DNA from: MPNP01 sp965221445
GTDB taxonomy: Bacteria > Pseudomonadota > Alphaproteobacteria > Rhodobacterales > Rhodobacteraceae
Length of the DNA: 64,000 bases
Direction: 5' to 3'
NCBI GenBank assembly: GCA_965221445.1
Contig: CBDCSF010000013.1
Coordinates: 310,001 to 374,000 of the forward strand
The position numbers were made by a program, and so were the translations under genes. Each line of letters begins with the position of its first letter. Position 1 is the first letter of the stretch. Positions 17,273 to 25,903 of the stretch are shown in pieces. The notes under the pieces are model-generated. The model worked only from the letters and a program-made list of their open reading frames with translations. It was not told the DNA's origin and made no database searches.

Positions 17273-18098
17273 GGTGATTAAGGAATTTAAACTATCAGCA
17301 AATAAATCCATGGGTCAAAACTATTTACTGGATTTAAACCTCACAGGAAAAATTGCTTCCCAAGCAGGGGATTTGGCAGGTACTACTGTCATAGAAATTG
17401 GACCTGGCCCAGGTGGATTAACCAGAAGTTTACTTGATCAAAATCCAAGAAAAGTAATTTCAATCGAAATTGATTCTCGATTTAAACCGGCTTTGAAGCA
17501 GATTAGGGATCTGTATGAAGACCGCTTTGAGTTCTATTGTATGGATGGCCTGAAGTTTGATTACTCCACTCTGGAAAACGAACCTTCAAAAATAGTAGCC
17601 AATCTCCCATATAACTCAGCTACCAAGTTTTTGGTGCAATGGTTGTTACCAGAAGTGTGGCCACCCTTTTGGTCAGGAATAGTTTTGTTGTTACAAAAGG
17701 AAGTAGGAGAAAGAATTATGGCCCGACCCAATTCCAAATCCTATGGTCGATTGTCTGTTCTTTCTCAACTCCGTACAGATGTCAAAATCCTCATGAATAT
17801 CCCTGCTCAGGCCTTCACCCCAATACCAAAGGTAGATTCAGTTCTAGTTCAGGTCTTGCCTAAACCGTCCCCTCCGCTAGCGAACGACACAATGCCCTTT
17901 TTTGAAAGGGTAATTGCCATGGCCTTCAATCAGCGAAGGAAGATGATCAAAACAAGCCTTAAAAAATTAACAGGAAACATTGTTGATTACTTGGTACAAG
18001 CCGATATTGATCCCATGTGCAGGCCAGAACAAATTCCTGTAACCAAGTATGTTAAACTTGTTTCAATAATTAAATCCCAAGGTTTAACCCTGGAATAA
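17244..18098 (+). CDS. rsmA: 16S rRNA (adenine1518/1519-N6) dimethyltransferase
   Basis: RsmA (KsgA) dimethylates two adjacent adenosines near the 3' end of 16S rRNA during small-subunit assembly. The 284-residue protein has the SAM-binding block VIEIGPGPGGLTR, the acidic motif VISIEID, and the catalytic NLPYNSATKF motif IV, followed by the RNA-binding C-terminal domain with AFNQRRKMIKTSLK. The ATG at 17244 (MSNTLPPLREV) matches the family N-terminus better than the upstream in-frame start at 17196. It overlaps pdxA by 29 bases, the usual pdxA-ksgA coupling. Confidence 0.95.
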   Translation: MSNTLPPLREVIKEFKLSANKSMGQNYLLDLNLTGKIASQAGDLAGTTVIEIGPGPGGLTRSLLDQNPRKVISIEIDSRFKPALKQIRDLYEDRFEFYCMDGLKFDYSTLENEPSKIVANLPYNSATKFLVQWLLPEVWPPFWSGIVLLLQKEVGERIMARPNSKSYGRLSVLSQLRTDVKILMNIPAQAFTPIPKVDSVLVQVLPKPSPPLANDTMPFFERVIAMAFNQRRKMIKTSLKKLTGNIVDYLVQADIDPMCRPEQIPVTKYVKLVSIIKSQGLTLE

Positions 18099-18107
18099 GA
18101 TAAGATT

Positions 18108-18473
18108 TTAATTTATTGAAACCTGTTGAGAAGCATCCGGTTTGGGGGAGGCTTCAGGCTTTTCTTTTTGTTGATTGTTTTTGCCATTTACCATTCGGGT
18201 AATATTTTTGGATGATCGTTGCGTTTCAAACTCCCTTTGGGCTTCCAGCAGACGAATATAATGCTCTGCATGTTGTGTGAAGTTTTCCGCTACAATTCTA
18301 TCTCCTCCAAGTAAGGCATCCCGGGCGTGTGCTTGGTACTTTTCAATAATCTGTAATGAATTTCCCCTGACCTTGCCGTCTGGACCAGAACTCTCAAATA
18401 CCCTGTTGGTACCGTTTCCTGAATTCCCTTTTCGTCCTTTTCCCCGGGATCGGGTAACTCTAGAATTTCGCAT
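18108..18473 (-). CDS. DUF4167 protein
   Basis: This 121-residue protein is basic at its N-terminus (RNSRVTRSRGKGRKG) and carries the DUF4167 core: VFESSGPDGKVRG, then IIEKYQAHARDALLGGDRIVAENFTQHAEHYIRLL. The family is essentially confined to Alphaproteobacteria and is often found next to prmC and prfA, as here. Its role is unknown. The C-terminal 40 residues are low-complexity, rich in K, N, Q, P and S. It converges on rsmA, with nine bases between the stops, and lies 178 bases downstream of prmC on the same strand. Confidence 0.92.
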   Translation of the reverse strand: MRNSRVTRSRGKGRKGNSGNGTNRVFESSGPDGKVRGNSLQIIEKYQAHARDALLGGDRIVAENFTQHAEHYIRLLEAQREFETQRSSKNITRMVNGKNNQQKEKPEASPKPDASQQVSIN

Positions 18474-18651
18474 TTTTTTCCATTTCGTCCTCCTAAACTA
18501 CTATTTAAAATCAAGGTTTAATGTGATATCCGGTTCAAAGGTTGATAAGACCAAATTTCACGGAACCAAACTACCCATTAATTGTTATGCAAGCTAAATT
18601 TTATCCTGTTGTATTTCTAAATGAATATTGTTCTGACCACTATTTTTGGAT

Positions 18652-19488
18652 CTACAATTTTCGAAAAACCAGAGCCCTTATCACCCCGCCTAAATCGGGG
18701 ACATCCTTTTCCAGAAAAAGATCAGTTTGCTCAAATATCCTTTTTACTTGTTGATATTTTCTATAGTCGATTTCAATTATCAAACGGCCGTTGATATTCA
18801 AATATTTGCTAACATCAGAAGCTATCTTACGATAGGACTCTAACCCGTCATCTTCAAGTGTAAGTGCAATCTTAGGTTCGAAGCATCTAATTTCGGGCTC
18901 AAGTGTCTTATACTCGTCTCTAGTGATATATGGAGGATTAGAAATAATCAAGTCAAATTTGTAATTTATTGCCGAAAACCAACTGGATGTAATCAATTTG
19001 CATCTATTGGCGAGACCAAACCTTGCAATATTTGTTCGTGCCACCTTGATACCTTCAATTGAGATGTCAGACCCAATCCCAAAGACATTTGGTTTTTCCC
19101 CTAAAATTGAAACAAGTAGACAGCCACTTCCAACCCCCAAATCCAGAAATAAATCAAAATTCTCTTTAAGAGCTTCTTCAATTAAAACTTCCGTTTCAGG
19201 GCGAGGATCCAACACCTTGGTATTTACATAAAACAAACGTCCCCAAAACTCCTTTTGGTTAAGGATTTTTGCGACAGGCATTCTTTGCTCTCTAAGTTTG
19301 ATTGCCGTTTCAAATTGAACCCAAAAATCGGAAGGCATTGCTTCTAAATCATTCTCATCGACGGCAAAGATTCTTTTACCAAGGAAACTCTCGAATAATT
19401 TGGTTGTATCATAGCCGGGTTTTTCGACCCCAACCTTCTGCAATCGTTGAGAAGCCATTCTCAGAACATCTGTTAGCATTGGGTCCAT
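18652..19488 (-). CDS. prmC: Release factor glutamine methyltransferase
   Basis: PrmC (HemK) methylates the glutamine of the GGQ motif of release factors RF1 and RF2. The 278-residue protein has a helical N-terminal domain, the RPETEVLIEEAL hinge, the SAM motif LDLGVGSGCLLVSIL and the catalytic NPPY tetrapeptide in DLIISNPPYITRDEY. The start codon overlaps the last base of the prfA stop region (19488), so it is translationally coupled to its own substrate gene, the standard prfA-prmC pairing. Confidence 0.96.
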   Translation of the reverse strand: MDPMLTDVLRMASQRLQKVGVEKPGYDTTKLFESFLGKRIFAVDENDLEAMPSDFWVQFETAIKLREQRMPVAKILNQKEFWGRLFYVNTKVLDPRPETEVLIEEALKENFDLFLDLGVGSGCLLVSILGEKPNVFGIGSDISIEGIKVARTNIARFGLANRCKLITSSWFSAINYKFDLIISNPPYITRDEYKTLEPEIRCFEPKIALTLEDDGLESYRKIASDVSKYLNINGRLIIEIDYRKYQQVKRIFEQTDLFLEKDVPDLGGVIRALVFRKL

Positions 19489-20570
19489 CAGGATACAAAC
19501 TCTGCCAGCTTCGTCGCCTGATCATCCGTAATCAGGAAATCAATAATCTCATCCAATTCTCCCTCGATAACCTTCTCAAGGCTATAAAGTGTTAAATTTA
19601 CTCTATGATCTGTTACTCTACCCTGGGGAAAGTTATATGTTCTGATTCGTTCGGAGCGATCTCCACTTCCAACCTGCAATTTTCGATCAGCTGCCCTCTC
19701 GCTTTGGGCTTTTTCAACTTCCATGTTATAAAGCCTCGAACGAAGGACAGTCATAGCTTTAACCCGATTTACATGCTGAGATTTTTCGGCTGAAACAACA
19801 GCTATCCCAGTCGGAATATGGGTAATCCTGACAGCGGAATCAGTTTTATTGACGTGCTGTCCCCCTGCCCCGCTAGCCCGCATTGTATCAATCCTGAGAT
19901 CTTCGGGAGCAATGTTTATGTCAACCTCTTCTGCTTCGGGGAGTACAGCTACCGTTGCAGCAGAAGTGTGGATTCTTCCGCTTGATTCAGTTTGTGGCAC
20001 TCTTTGGACCCTGTGTACACCCGATTCATACTTTAATCTGGCATAAACTCCCTTGCCTTCAATGGTAACGGTAATTTCCCTGAATCCACCCAGATCAGAT
20101 TCGCTGACATCCAAAGGTTCAAATTTCCACTTCATCATTTCTGCATACTTCTCGTACATCCTGTAGAGGACACCACAAAACAGTGCCGCCTCCTCACCCC
20201 CAGTACCAGCCCTAATTTCAAGTACTACTGATTTTTCATCATCAGAGTCTTTCGGGATAAGTTCAAGCATAAGGTTATTTTCTGTCATAACCAATTGCTG
20301 GTTTAGATGTTCCAATTCTTCCTGAGCCAGTTCCTTCATTTCAGGATCTGAAATCATATCCTCGGCCTCTTGTATTTCCTTAATCAAATTCTTGTATTCT
20401 GCAGCTTTCTCGACGATTGGCTTCAGATTGTTGAATTCCCTGGTTAGAACAATCAACTCATCAACATTAGTTTCCTGGATCAGTAGCTCCTGGATCCTGA
20501 TGAATTTCCCCTCTATACTTTCGAGCTTTTCCAGTGGAACTTTAGATTTTATATCTGATGGGGTCTGCAA
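19488..20570 (-). CDS. prfA: Peptide chain release factor 1
   Basis: RF1 terminates translation at UAA and UAG. The 360-residue protein has the N-terminal helical domain 1, the codon-reading domain with VPQTESSGRIHTSAA (P-Q-T at the position of the P-x-T anticodon-like tripeptide of RF1), and the GGQ catalytic loop in ASGAGGQHVNKTDSAVRITH. The AVRITHIPTG block and the C-terminal R-A-A-D-R-K-x-Q region are intact. Length is the family norm. It is coupled to prmC downstream. Confidence 0.97.
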   Translation of the reverse strand: MQTPSDIKSKVPLEKLESIEGKFIRIQELLIQETNVDELIVLTREFNNLKPIVEKAAEYKNLIKEIQEAEDMISDPEMKELAQEELEHLNQQLVMTENNLMLELIPKDSDDEKSVVLEIRAGTGGEEAALFCGVLYRMYEKYAEMMKWKFEPLDVSESDLGGFREITVTIEGKGVYARLKYESGVHRVQRVPQTESSGRIHTSAATVAVLPEAEEVDINIAPEDLRIDTMRASGAGGQHVNKTDSAVRITHIPTGIAVVSAEKSQHVNRVKAMTVLRSRLYNMEVEKAQSERAADRKLQVGSGDRSERIRTYNFPQGRVTDHRVNLTLYSLEKVIEGELDEIIDFLITDDQATKLAEFVS

Positions 20571-20615
20571 ATTAATTGAGCTCCTTTTTTCAATTTACGG
20601 CTAATTCAATAAACA

Positions 20616-20705
20616 ATGAGCAGTAATGATAATTTCACCGAACCAGATATTGATCTTCTAAGAGTCAAGAAATTGATTTACAGGCAGTCTAGACAACAAA
20701 ATTAA
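20616..20705 (+). CDS. Possible 29-residue ORF, SdhE-N-terminus-like
   Basis: An ATG at 20616 opens 29 codons ending at TAA 20703-20705. The peptide contains IDLLRVKKLIYRQSRQQ, which loosely resembles the first helix of SdhE proteins (…RRKRLLYRS.HRG…) but stops before the RGxxE motif. It lies antisense in the gap between prfA and ispG and overlaps the ispG stop. It may be a relic or chance. A complete sdhE is present at 23259-23510. Confidence 0.15.
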   Translation: MSSNDNFTEPDIDLLRVKKLIYRQSRQQN

Positions 20706-21814
20706 TTTTGGGCTTCTGCTATAGAATTTGCCCGGTCTGTGACCAATGAAACGATATGGTCAATCATCTTTTCATTCGAAATTTTTTCAGTGGTTTTTCC
20801 TGCTAAATATACCATCCCTGATCCTTTACCTCCACCGGTATATCCTACATCTGTCATTAATGCCTCGCCAGGACCATTCACAACACACCCAATTATAGAC
20901 AAGTTTATTGGAGTATTGATGTGGGCTAGCCTCTCTTCAAGTATTTTAACTGTTTCTATTACGTCAAATCCTTGCCTGGCACAACTTGGACAAGCTATGA
21001 TATTCACTCCTCTTGTTCTTAAACCAAGTGCCTTGAGTATTTCAAATCCGACCTTTACTTCCTTTTCTGGCTCATCGGCCAGGCTAATTCGAATTGTATC
21101 GCCTATTCCATCCAACAACAAGCTTCCAATTCCCAAGGCGGATTTAATGGTTCCCGGAAGAAAACTCCCTGCTTCAGTGATCCCAAGATGAATGGGGGCA
21201 TCTGTTTCCCTAGCCAGACCTTTGTAAGCTGCAATAGCAAGAAAGACATCGGAGGCCTTACAACTGATTTTATAGTTGGAAAAGTTGAGGTCTTCCAAAA
21301 GTCGGATGTTGTTCAAACCCGATTCAATCATTGCTTCCGGGCAAGGCTCTCTGTACTTTTCAAGAAGGTTTCTTTCCAAACTACCTGCATTTACCCCAAT
21401 ACGTATGGAACATGAGTTGCTTTGGGCAGATTTTACAACTTCCTTAACCCTATCCTTGGAACCTATATTCCCTGGATTGATCCTCAAGCAGGCCGCACCG
21501 GCATCGGCTGCTTCCAAAGCCCTCCTATAGTGAAAATGAATATCTGCAACCAAGGGTACATCGACATTTTTTACTATTTCTGCAAATGCCTTTGATGAAG
21601 GCTCGTCAGGCACGGAAACCCTGACTATATCTGCACCTGCTTCTGTACAACGATGGATTTGATCAACTGTCGCCTTAACATCCACAGTGGAGGTGTTGGT
21701 CATTGTCTGAACAGAAACATCTGTACCGCCACCAATGGGGACATCTCCAACAAAAATTTTTCTGGACTTTCGGCGAGGAATGTTCCTCCAGGGCCTTATA
21801 TCGTTTTGAAACAC
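20702..21814 (-). CDS. ispG: 4-hydroxy-3-methylbut-2-enyl diphosphate synthase (IspG/GcpE)
   Basis: IspG is the penultimate enzyme of the MEP isoprenoid pathway. It reductively opens methylerythritol cyclodiphosphate with a [4Fe-4S] cluster. The 370-residue protein has the N-terminal TIM-barrel block VQTMTNTSTVDV, RINPGNIG and GVNAGSLE. The C-terminal ferredoxin-reductase-like domain has the cluster cysteines in ACPSCARQG and in IGCVVNGPGEA with its conserved glutamate. The downstream genes prfA and prmC are on the same strand. The presence of ispG shows that the MEP route is used, although dxr is missing from its usual place in the cdsA-rseP cluster at 62 kb. Confidence 0.96.
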   Translation of the reverse strand: MFQNDIRPWRNIPRRKSRKIFVGDVPIGGGTDVSVQTMTNTSTVDVKATVDQIHRCTEAGADIVRVSVPDEPSSKAFAEIVKNVDVPLVADIHFHYRRALEAADAGAACLRINPGNIGSKDRVKEVVKSAQSNSCSIRIGVNAGSLERNLLEKYREPCPEAMIESGLNNIRLLEDLNFSNYKISCKASDVFLAIAAYKGLARETDAPIHLGITEAGSFLPGTIKSALGIGSLLLDGIGDTIRISLADEPEKEVKVGFEILKALGLRTRGVNIIACPSCARQGFDVIETVKILEERLAHINTPINLSIIGCVVNGPGEALMTDVGYTGGGKGSGMVYLAGKTTEKISNEKMIDHIVSLVTDRANSIAEAQN

Positions 21815-21836
21815 AGTGATTTACAATAAAAATGGG

Positions 21837-23084
21837 TTAATTGCTGCTTCGTAGGTTGGATTCGACGCTCGAATACTCTGCCGGAACTTGGTTCTCTGAT
21901 GGAATTAATTCACCTTCGACCAAAGCAAATTTATTTTTTAATTCCTCAGGTTCAAGATATACATTGTCAATTACTTGGGTTCCTTCACCTGACGGCCCAT
22001 ATTGAACTCCACCCACAATAAAGTATAAACTTCCTGAATTACCAGCTCTTAAGATCAGACGCTCACCTGCTTCAGGGACTTCATATTGTTCTCCTGCGAC
22101 CAAAACTCTTTCAAAGAGAACTCTTCCACTTTCCCCTTTAACCCGAACCCATGATTCTGATGTTGTAACAAGTAGGATTTCATTTGAATTTTCTACCTCG
22201 GTATCTATCAAATCAGCTAACAGCAATTCCTCTTCTGGAAGGAACACGGGTACAACCGGATGGCTTTCAGGGTCGTACTTTGCTGTAATTGAACCATGAT
22301 TTTCCCAATCCAGTATATTATTCAAATTCTCTTCAGTATCCTGTGGAATCAGATCACCAATTTTATCCAACCCCCTTTGATTGATTGCTTGAGGAATAGC
22401 CGTAAATGTTACTAGTGTTTCATTGATCTCTTCAGGTAGTATACTGTTATCGCTTTCGGTAATTTGTGTTCCTACCGTCCCGGTCATATTAATTTGATCA
22501 GGATTTTCAAAGATCTGAAAATAGAAAGTCCAAACCAGATAACCTCCACTGACTAATAGCAAAGTAACAAAGGAAATCGCTGCCAACCCAATTAATGTAG
22601 ATTTTTGTAACAACCTTCCCAAGAGGTGCTCAAATAAACTTATGCCCTTTATAGTAGCGGTTTTATATTGATAAAAACTCTGTGTAACATTGAACGATTC
22701 AATGGAAATGTCGTTTTCGGCGGCTGATATACTAACATGCCCGGTTTCTTTGCAGAATTTTTTATATGTTTTCTTGGGGTCCCAGCCTAGATATTTTGAA
22801 TATTGAAGTACATAGCTGCCCACCAGAGATTTATTGGGGAATGCTCCCAGATCTCCATTTTCTATGGCAAAAATTATGTATGGGGCAAGTCCCAGTTCTT
22901 TTTGGACGTCCAAAAGAGATTTGCTAAGGGTAGCCCTTTGTCCTCTCATCAAATCACCAAGGGTAGAATCATAATCGTCAAAACTATTGTGACTGGGATA
23001 TTCAGCCTGGGTAAAACTTTCAGACTCAGACTCTGTTCTTTCTCTTAAGAAGAATTTTCTTTTTCTTTTTTGAAATCTAACCAT
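21837..23084 (-). CDS. rodZ: RodZ-like helix-turn-helix membrane protein (DUF4115)
   Basis: This 415-residue single-pass protein has a cytoplasmic HTH_25 domain at about 40-115 (GDLMRGQRATLSKSLLDVQKEL...YIIFAIENGDLGAFP...YVLQYSKYLG), a transmembrane helix at 164-186, a long acidic periplasmic linker, and a C-terminal DUF4115 domain at about 305-385 (ESWVRVKGESGRVLFERVLVAGEQYEVP). This is the architecture of RodZ, which links MreB filaments to the elongation machinery. In alphaproteobacteria such genes commonly precede ispG, as here (22 bases apart). No mreB lies in the window, so its exact role here is inferred. The charged N-terminal 40 residues are an extension. Confidence 0.85.
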   Translation of the reverse strand: MVRFQKRKRKFFLRERTESESESFTQAEYPSHNSFDDYDSTLGDLMRGQRATLSKSLLDVQKELGLAPYIIFAIENGDLGAFPNKSLVGSYVLQYSKYLGWDPKKTYKKFCKETGHVSISAAENDISIESFNVTQSFYQYKTATIKGISLFEHLLGRLLQKSTLIGLAAISFVTLLLVSGGYLVWTFYFQIFENPDQINMTGTVGTQITESDNSILPEEINETLVTFTAIPQAINQRGLDKIGDLIPQDTEENLNNILDWENHGSITAKYDPESHPVVPVFLPEEELLLADLIDTEVENSNEILLVTTSESWVRVKGESGRVLFERVLVAGEQYEVPEAGERLILRAGNSGSLYFIVGGVQYGPSGEGTQVIDNVYLEPEELKNKFALVEGELIPSENQVPAEYSSVESNLRSSN

Positions 23085-23258
23085 TTAATATTTCACTCAC
23101 TACTGTTGAGCGAAAATGAGGAATGATGTCCTTGATGCGCTTTTGTGACATAAATTATAGTTTTTTGTGCGTTAGTTTAAAAGTAAAACAATCATTTATT
23201 ATTTTTTTGTTTTAAACAGGATTGTTAAAAAAAATTATAATTGACTATTCAGATACAG

Positions 23259-23510
23259 TTACTCATAAAATTTGATTATTGATTCGATTATGTTGGCTAA
23301 ATGAACTGGAGGGGAAGAATAACCCAACAACCAATCGGTAATTTCAGGGTCCGTATAATCAAGCAATTTCTCAAAATCACAAATGTCTTTTTTCTCCAAA
23401 TTACTCAAGTGATTTTTTGCAAAAGAACCTAATAATTCACAATTTTCCTTTGTTCCTCTCAGATGAGCTTTAACCTTTAATTTTTTAATTAACTCCGTCC
23501 GATTACTCAT
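23259..23510 (-). CDS. sdhE: FAD assembly factor SdhE
   Basis: This 83-residue DUF339 protein contains LRGTKENCELLGSFA, the RGxxE flavinylation-factor motif, and the FEKLLDYTDPEITDWLLG block. SdhE promotes covalent FAD attachment to the succinate dehydrogenase flavoprotein. The ATG at 23510 sits inside the end of the upstream lrp-family gene, so the two overlap by eight bases and are translationally coupled. An upstream TTG at 23516 in frame is less likely. Confidence 0.85.
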   Translation of the reverse strand: MSNRTELIKKLKVKAHLRGTKENCELLGSFAKNHLSNLEKKDICDFEKLLDYTDPEITDWLLGYSSPPVHLANIIESIIKFYE

Positions 23511-24000
23511 TTTCAATCGGTTTTCTTAAATCCCCAACCGAAGTCAAATTCAATTCATTAGTAGATTTTATCTCTTCCATGGAAATCAAGGCCGTTACAT
23601 TGTAAATTTTTACCTGTCTGATAAGCTCTTGATAAAATTTGTCATAAGCTTTGGCATTTTCCACCCTTACCTTCAAAATATAATCTATGTCACCAGCAAG
23701 CCTATGAGCTTCTAACACTTCAGGCCTGTTCCTAATCGCCTTAAGAAAGTGCTTTTGCCACTCTGCCTCGTGTTCGGAGGTTTTGATAAAGACAAAAAAA
23801 CAGGCTTCAAAGCCTATTTTCTCGAAATCCACATCAACTGTAAATTTCTTAATGATTCCCTTTTCAGCCAATCTTTTCATTCGTAGCCAAACGGGAGTTT
23901 TTGATTTGCCTACTGCTTCAGCTATTTGATCCAGGGGCTGGTTCGAATTTTTTTGAAGTTCCATCAGGATCATACGATCAACTTTATCGATTCTTTCCAT
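23503..24000 (-). CDS. Lrp/AsnC-family transcriptional regulator
   Basis: This 165-residue regulator has an N-terminal winged helix-turn-helix (ERIDKVDRMILMELQKNSNQPLDQIAEAVGKSKTPVWLRMKRLAEKGII) and a C-terminal RAM/AsnC ligand-binding domain (about 75-150), with the EAHRLAGDIDYILKV block that forms the effector pocket. Such proteins bind DNA as dimers or octamers and respond to amino acids. The target is unknown. The overlap with sdhE downstream is unusual, and thyX lies upstream on the same strand (31 bases). Confidence 0.9.
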   Translation of the reverse strand: MERIDKVDRMILMELQKNSNQPLDQIAEAVGKSKTPVWLRMKRLAEKGIIKKFTVDVDFEKIGFEACFFVFIKTSEHEAEWQKHFLKAIRNRPEVLEAHRLAGDIDYILKVRVENAKAYDKFYQELIRQVKIYNVTALISMEEIKSTNELNLTSVGDLRKPIENE

Positions 24001-24031
24001 AACCTACGTTTCCTACATCCCAAACATCAAT

Positions 24032-24949
24032 TTAGGAGATATCCATTTCAAGAGATTGAAGAAACTCATCCCACTCTCTCTTGGACAAACCCGAAGTTTC
24101 GAAAGTAATATTTTTTCCCATCATTTTTTGTTTTAACAAGGTAACTTGCTGCTTGGAAAAAGTAATCCCCTGCACCCAATAATCAAAAAAGGCCTGATAC
24201 GTAATTGGTACCCACTCTTCCACTATTTCAGCAAGTTTTTCTGCATACACCCTAATTTCGTATTGAGCATGAGGATCCATCCTGAGATGTATAAATTTCA
24301 GTAAATTAAGTAGATTTACCTTCCAATACCATTGGGTATAGACATTTGTTGGAAGATTTATACGGGCAAGCTCTCGTGAAAGCCCTTCCTGATTTTCTTG
24401 TGAAAGCATTTTTTCATAATTCTGATAAGTAGAGTCACTATCCTGCATCAGTATTGCCCGTACCCTCTCACCTTCTTCCAAGGGAAGTGACTCTCCTCTG
24501 CCCTGTTTATTTGTCCCTGACTGGGAGGAGAGATTTTCAATTTCCGGAATATAAAACTCATCCTCCAGTTTTGAGTATCGAGCCGAGTACTCATTTACTG
24601 AAGCAGTACGGTGTCGAATCCATTGTCTTGCTACAAAAATGGGTAACTTTATATGAAATTTAATCTCACACATCTCAAATGGTGTTGTGTGGTTATGCCG
24701 AATCAAATAGCGAATTAACCCTTCATCAGATCGGGCCTTTTTTGTACCTTTCCCATAAGAAACACGGGCTGCCTGAACAACAGAAGAATCATTTCCCATA
24801 TAATCGACAACCCGGATAAATCCGTGATCCAATATTGGAAAAAGGGTAAAAAGGTTCTTTTCAATACCCGGGCTTATTTCTCGAAGCGATTCCTGAGGAG
24901 AGCTTCTTTGTTCTTCGATTTGTTTTTGTATCTCACGCGTTATCATCAT
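24032..24949 (-). CDS. thyX: Flavin-dependent thymidylate synthase
   Basis: ThyX makes dTMP from dUMP using FAD and methylenetetrahydrofolate. The 305-residue protein contains the diagnostic RHRxxxxxxxS motif, with R112-H-R114 and S122 (IRHRTASVNEYS). The early YMGNDSSVVQAARVSYG block and the LRMDPHAQYEIRVYAE block near residue 230 are also typical of the alphaproteobacterial subgroup. It is divergent from gloA. No thyA is present in the window. Confidence 0.96.
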   Translation of the reverse strand: MMITREIQKQIEEQRSSPQESLREISPGIEKNLFTLFPILDHGFIRVVDYMGNDSSVVQAARVSYGKGTKKARSDEGLIRYLIRHNHTTPFEMCEIKFHIKLPIFVARQWIRHRTASVNEYSARYSKLEDEFYIPEIENLSSQSGTNKQGRGESLPLEEGERVRAILMQDSDSTYQNYEKMLSQENQEGLSRELARINLPTNVYTQWYWKVNLLNLLKFIHLRMDPHAQYEIRVYAEKLAEIVEEWVPITYQAFFDYWVQGITFSKQQVTLLKQKMMGKNITFETSGLSKREWDEFLQSLEMDIS

Positions 24950-25039
24950 TAAATTGTTTTCTGTAAAGTATTGGAATTTTGTCCTGAATTTTTAGGATAG
25001 TTCCCCTTAATGCAATTGCAAACGTGTAGGGAAGAAAAG

Positions 25040-25465
25040 ATGGTAAAATATTTACATACGATGATCAGAGTACTGGATCTTGATAGAACAATCAGCTTTT
25101 TTAATCTGCTTGGTTTGGTTGAGACAAGAAGACATGTCAATGAATCTGGCCGATTTACACTGGTATTTTTAGCTCCTCCTGACCAACCGGAATGCCCTGT
25201 TGAACTTACCTTTAATTGGGATGGTGACGAAGGGTTGCCATCTGACAGTCGGCATTTTGGTCACCTGGCTTACGAAGTTGATAACATTTATGAAGTATGT
25301 AGTGATTTGGAAAGAAAAGGAGTAACAATTAACCGACCTCCACGGGACGGTCATATGGCCTTTATTAGAACCCCTGACAACATTTCCATCGAATTGCTTC
25401 AAAAAGGTGCCTCGCTACCCCCAGAAGAACCTTGGTCAAGTAGACCGAACATTGGGCATTGGTAA
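25040..25465 (+). CDS. gloA: Lactoylglutathione lyase (glyoxalase I)
   Basis: This 141-residue VOC-fold enzyme isomerises the methylglyoxal-glutathione hemithioacetal. It starts MVKYLHTMIRVLDLDRTI with the metal-binding histidine H6, then VELTFNWD, HFGHLAYEVDNIY with a second metal histidine, and ISIELLQKG with the metal glutamate. The ATG at 25040 is chosen because GGGAAGAAAAG precedes it and because it gives the canonical family start. An upstream in-frame start at 25010 would add ten unrelated residues. Confidence 0.93.
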   Translation: MVKYLHTMIRVLDLDRTISFFNLLGLVETRRHVNESGRFTLVFLAPPDQPECPVELTFNWDGDEGLPSDSRHFGHLAYEVDNIYEVCSDLERKGVTINRPPRDGHMAFIRTPDNISIELLQKGASLPPEEPWSSRPNIGHW

Positions 25466-25513
25466 TACTCAACCTTTAACTGTTGTAGATATGTATCAAT
25501 TAGGAGAAGGTTA

Positions 25514-25541
25514 TTGACAATTTGTTTCTTTGGTTTAATTC
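25514..25541 (+). promoter_or_regulatory. Putative sigma-70-type promoter of ssrA
   Basis: TTGACA at 25514-25519 is followed, 16 bases on, by TAATTC at 25536-25541, just upstream of the tmRNA acceptor piece. The -35 box is a perfect consensus; the -10 is only partial. Confidence 0.45.
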
Positions 25542-25548
25542 TTTAGAT

Positions 25549-25850
25549 GTTCCTTTGGAACTATGGCGATAAACGTGCTCGAAATAAACGGATCGGACCC
25601 GGGGGCGGTACCCGGCGGCTCCACCAGGTGAAGTATGGGGCCGAAATAGGATCGACGAACGCGTAAAGGGGTTAACTTTCGCCCGGTGGGGTACCGCTGT
25701 TATCGGTCCAAATCGCACAATTGCCAATGACAATCGTGCTCCGGTAGCGCTTGCTGCGTGAGCAGTAATCCAAATCGGATCTGACTCTGGGGTTATATAG
25801 CACAACCTCAGCGGGGTTCGGCAGGTACCTGGCAACAGAAACCTGCCAGT
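25549..25850 (+). ncRNA. ssrA: Circularly permuted (two-piece) tmRNA
   Basis: The gene has the alphaproteobacterial permuted order. The acceptor piece comes first, ending CGGCTCC-A-CCA (25616-25626). After a ten-base spacer the coding piece begins GGGGCCG (25637-25643). These two ends form the acceptor stem, with G3-U70 as the alanine identity pair. The T stem is CCGGG (25599-25603) with CCCGG (25611-25615). CGAACGCGT (25656-25664) pairs with ACGTGCTCG (25573-25581) as helix P2. The tag frame reads ANDNRAPVALAA from GCC 25723 to TGA 25759-25761. A terminal hairpin GGCAGGT/ACCTGCC lies at 25820-25847. Outer ends are approximate. tmRNA rescues stalled ribosomes and marks products for ClpXP. Confidence 0.93.
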
Positions 25851-25903
25851 AAAACAGATAATACATTTTCAGCCGTTCGGTAAAATTTGAATCGATACTC
25901 ACC

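Noticed and set aside
20739..21191. A 150-codon plus-strand frame across ispG.
   Set aside because: ispG is intact on the minus strand; the frame has no family features.
25500..25902. Two minus-strand frames of 76 and 111 codons.
   Set aside because: They are antisense to the tmRNA gene, whose pairing and tag frame are unambiguous.
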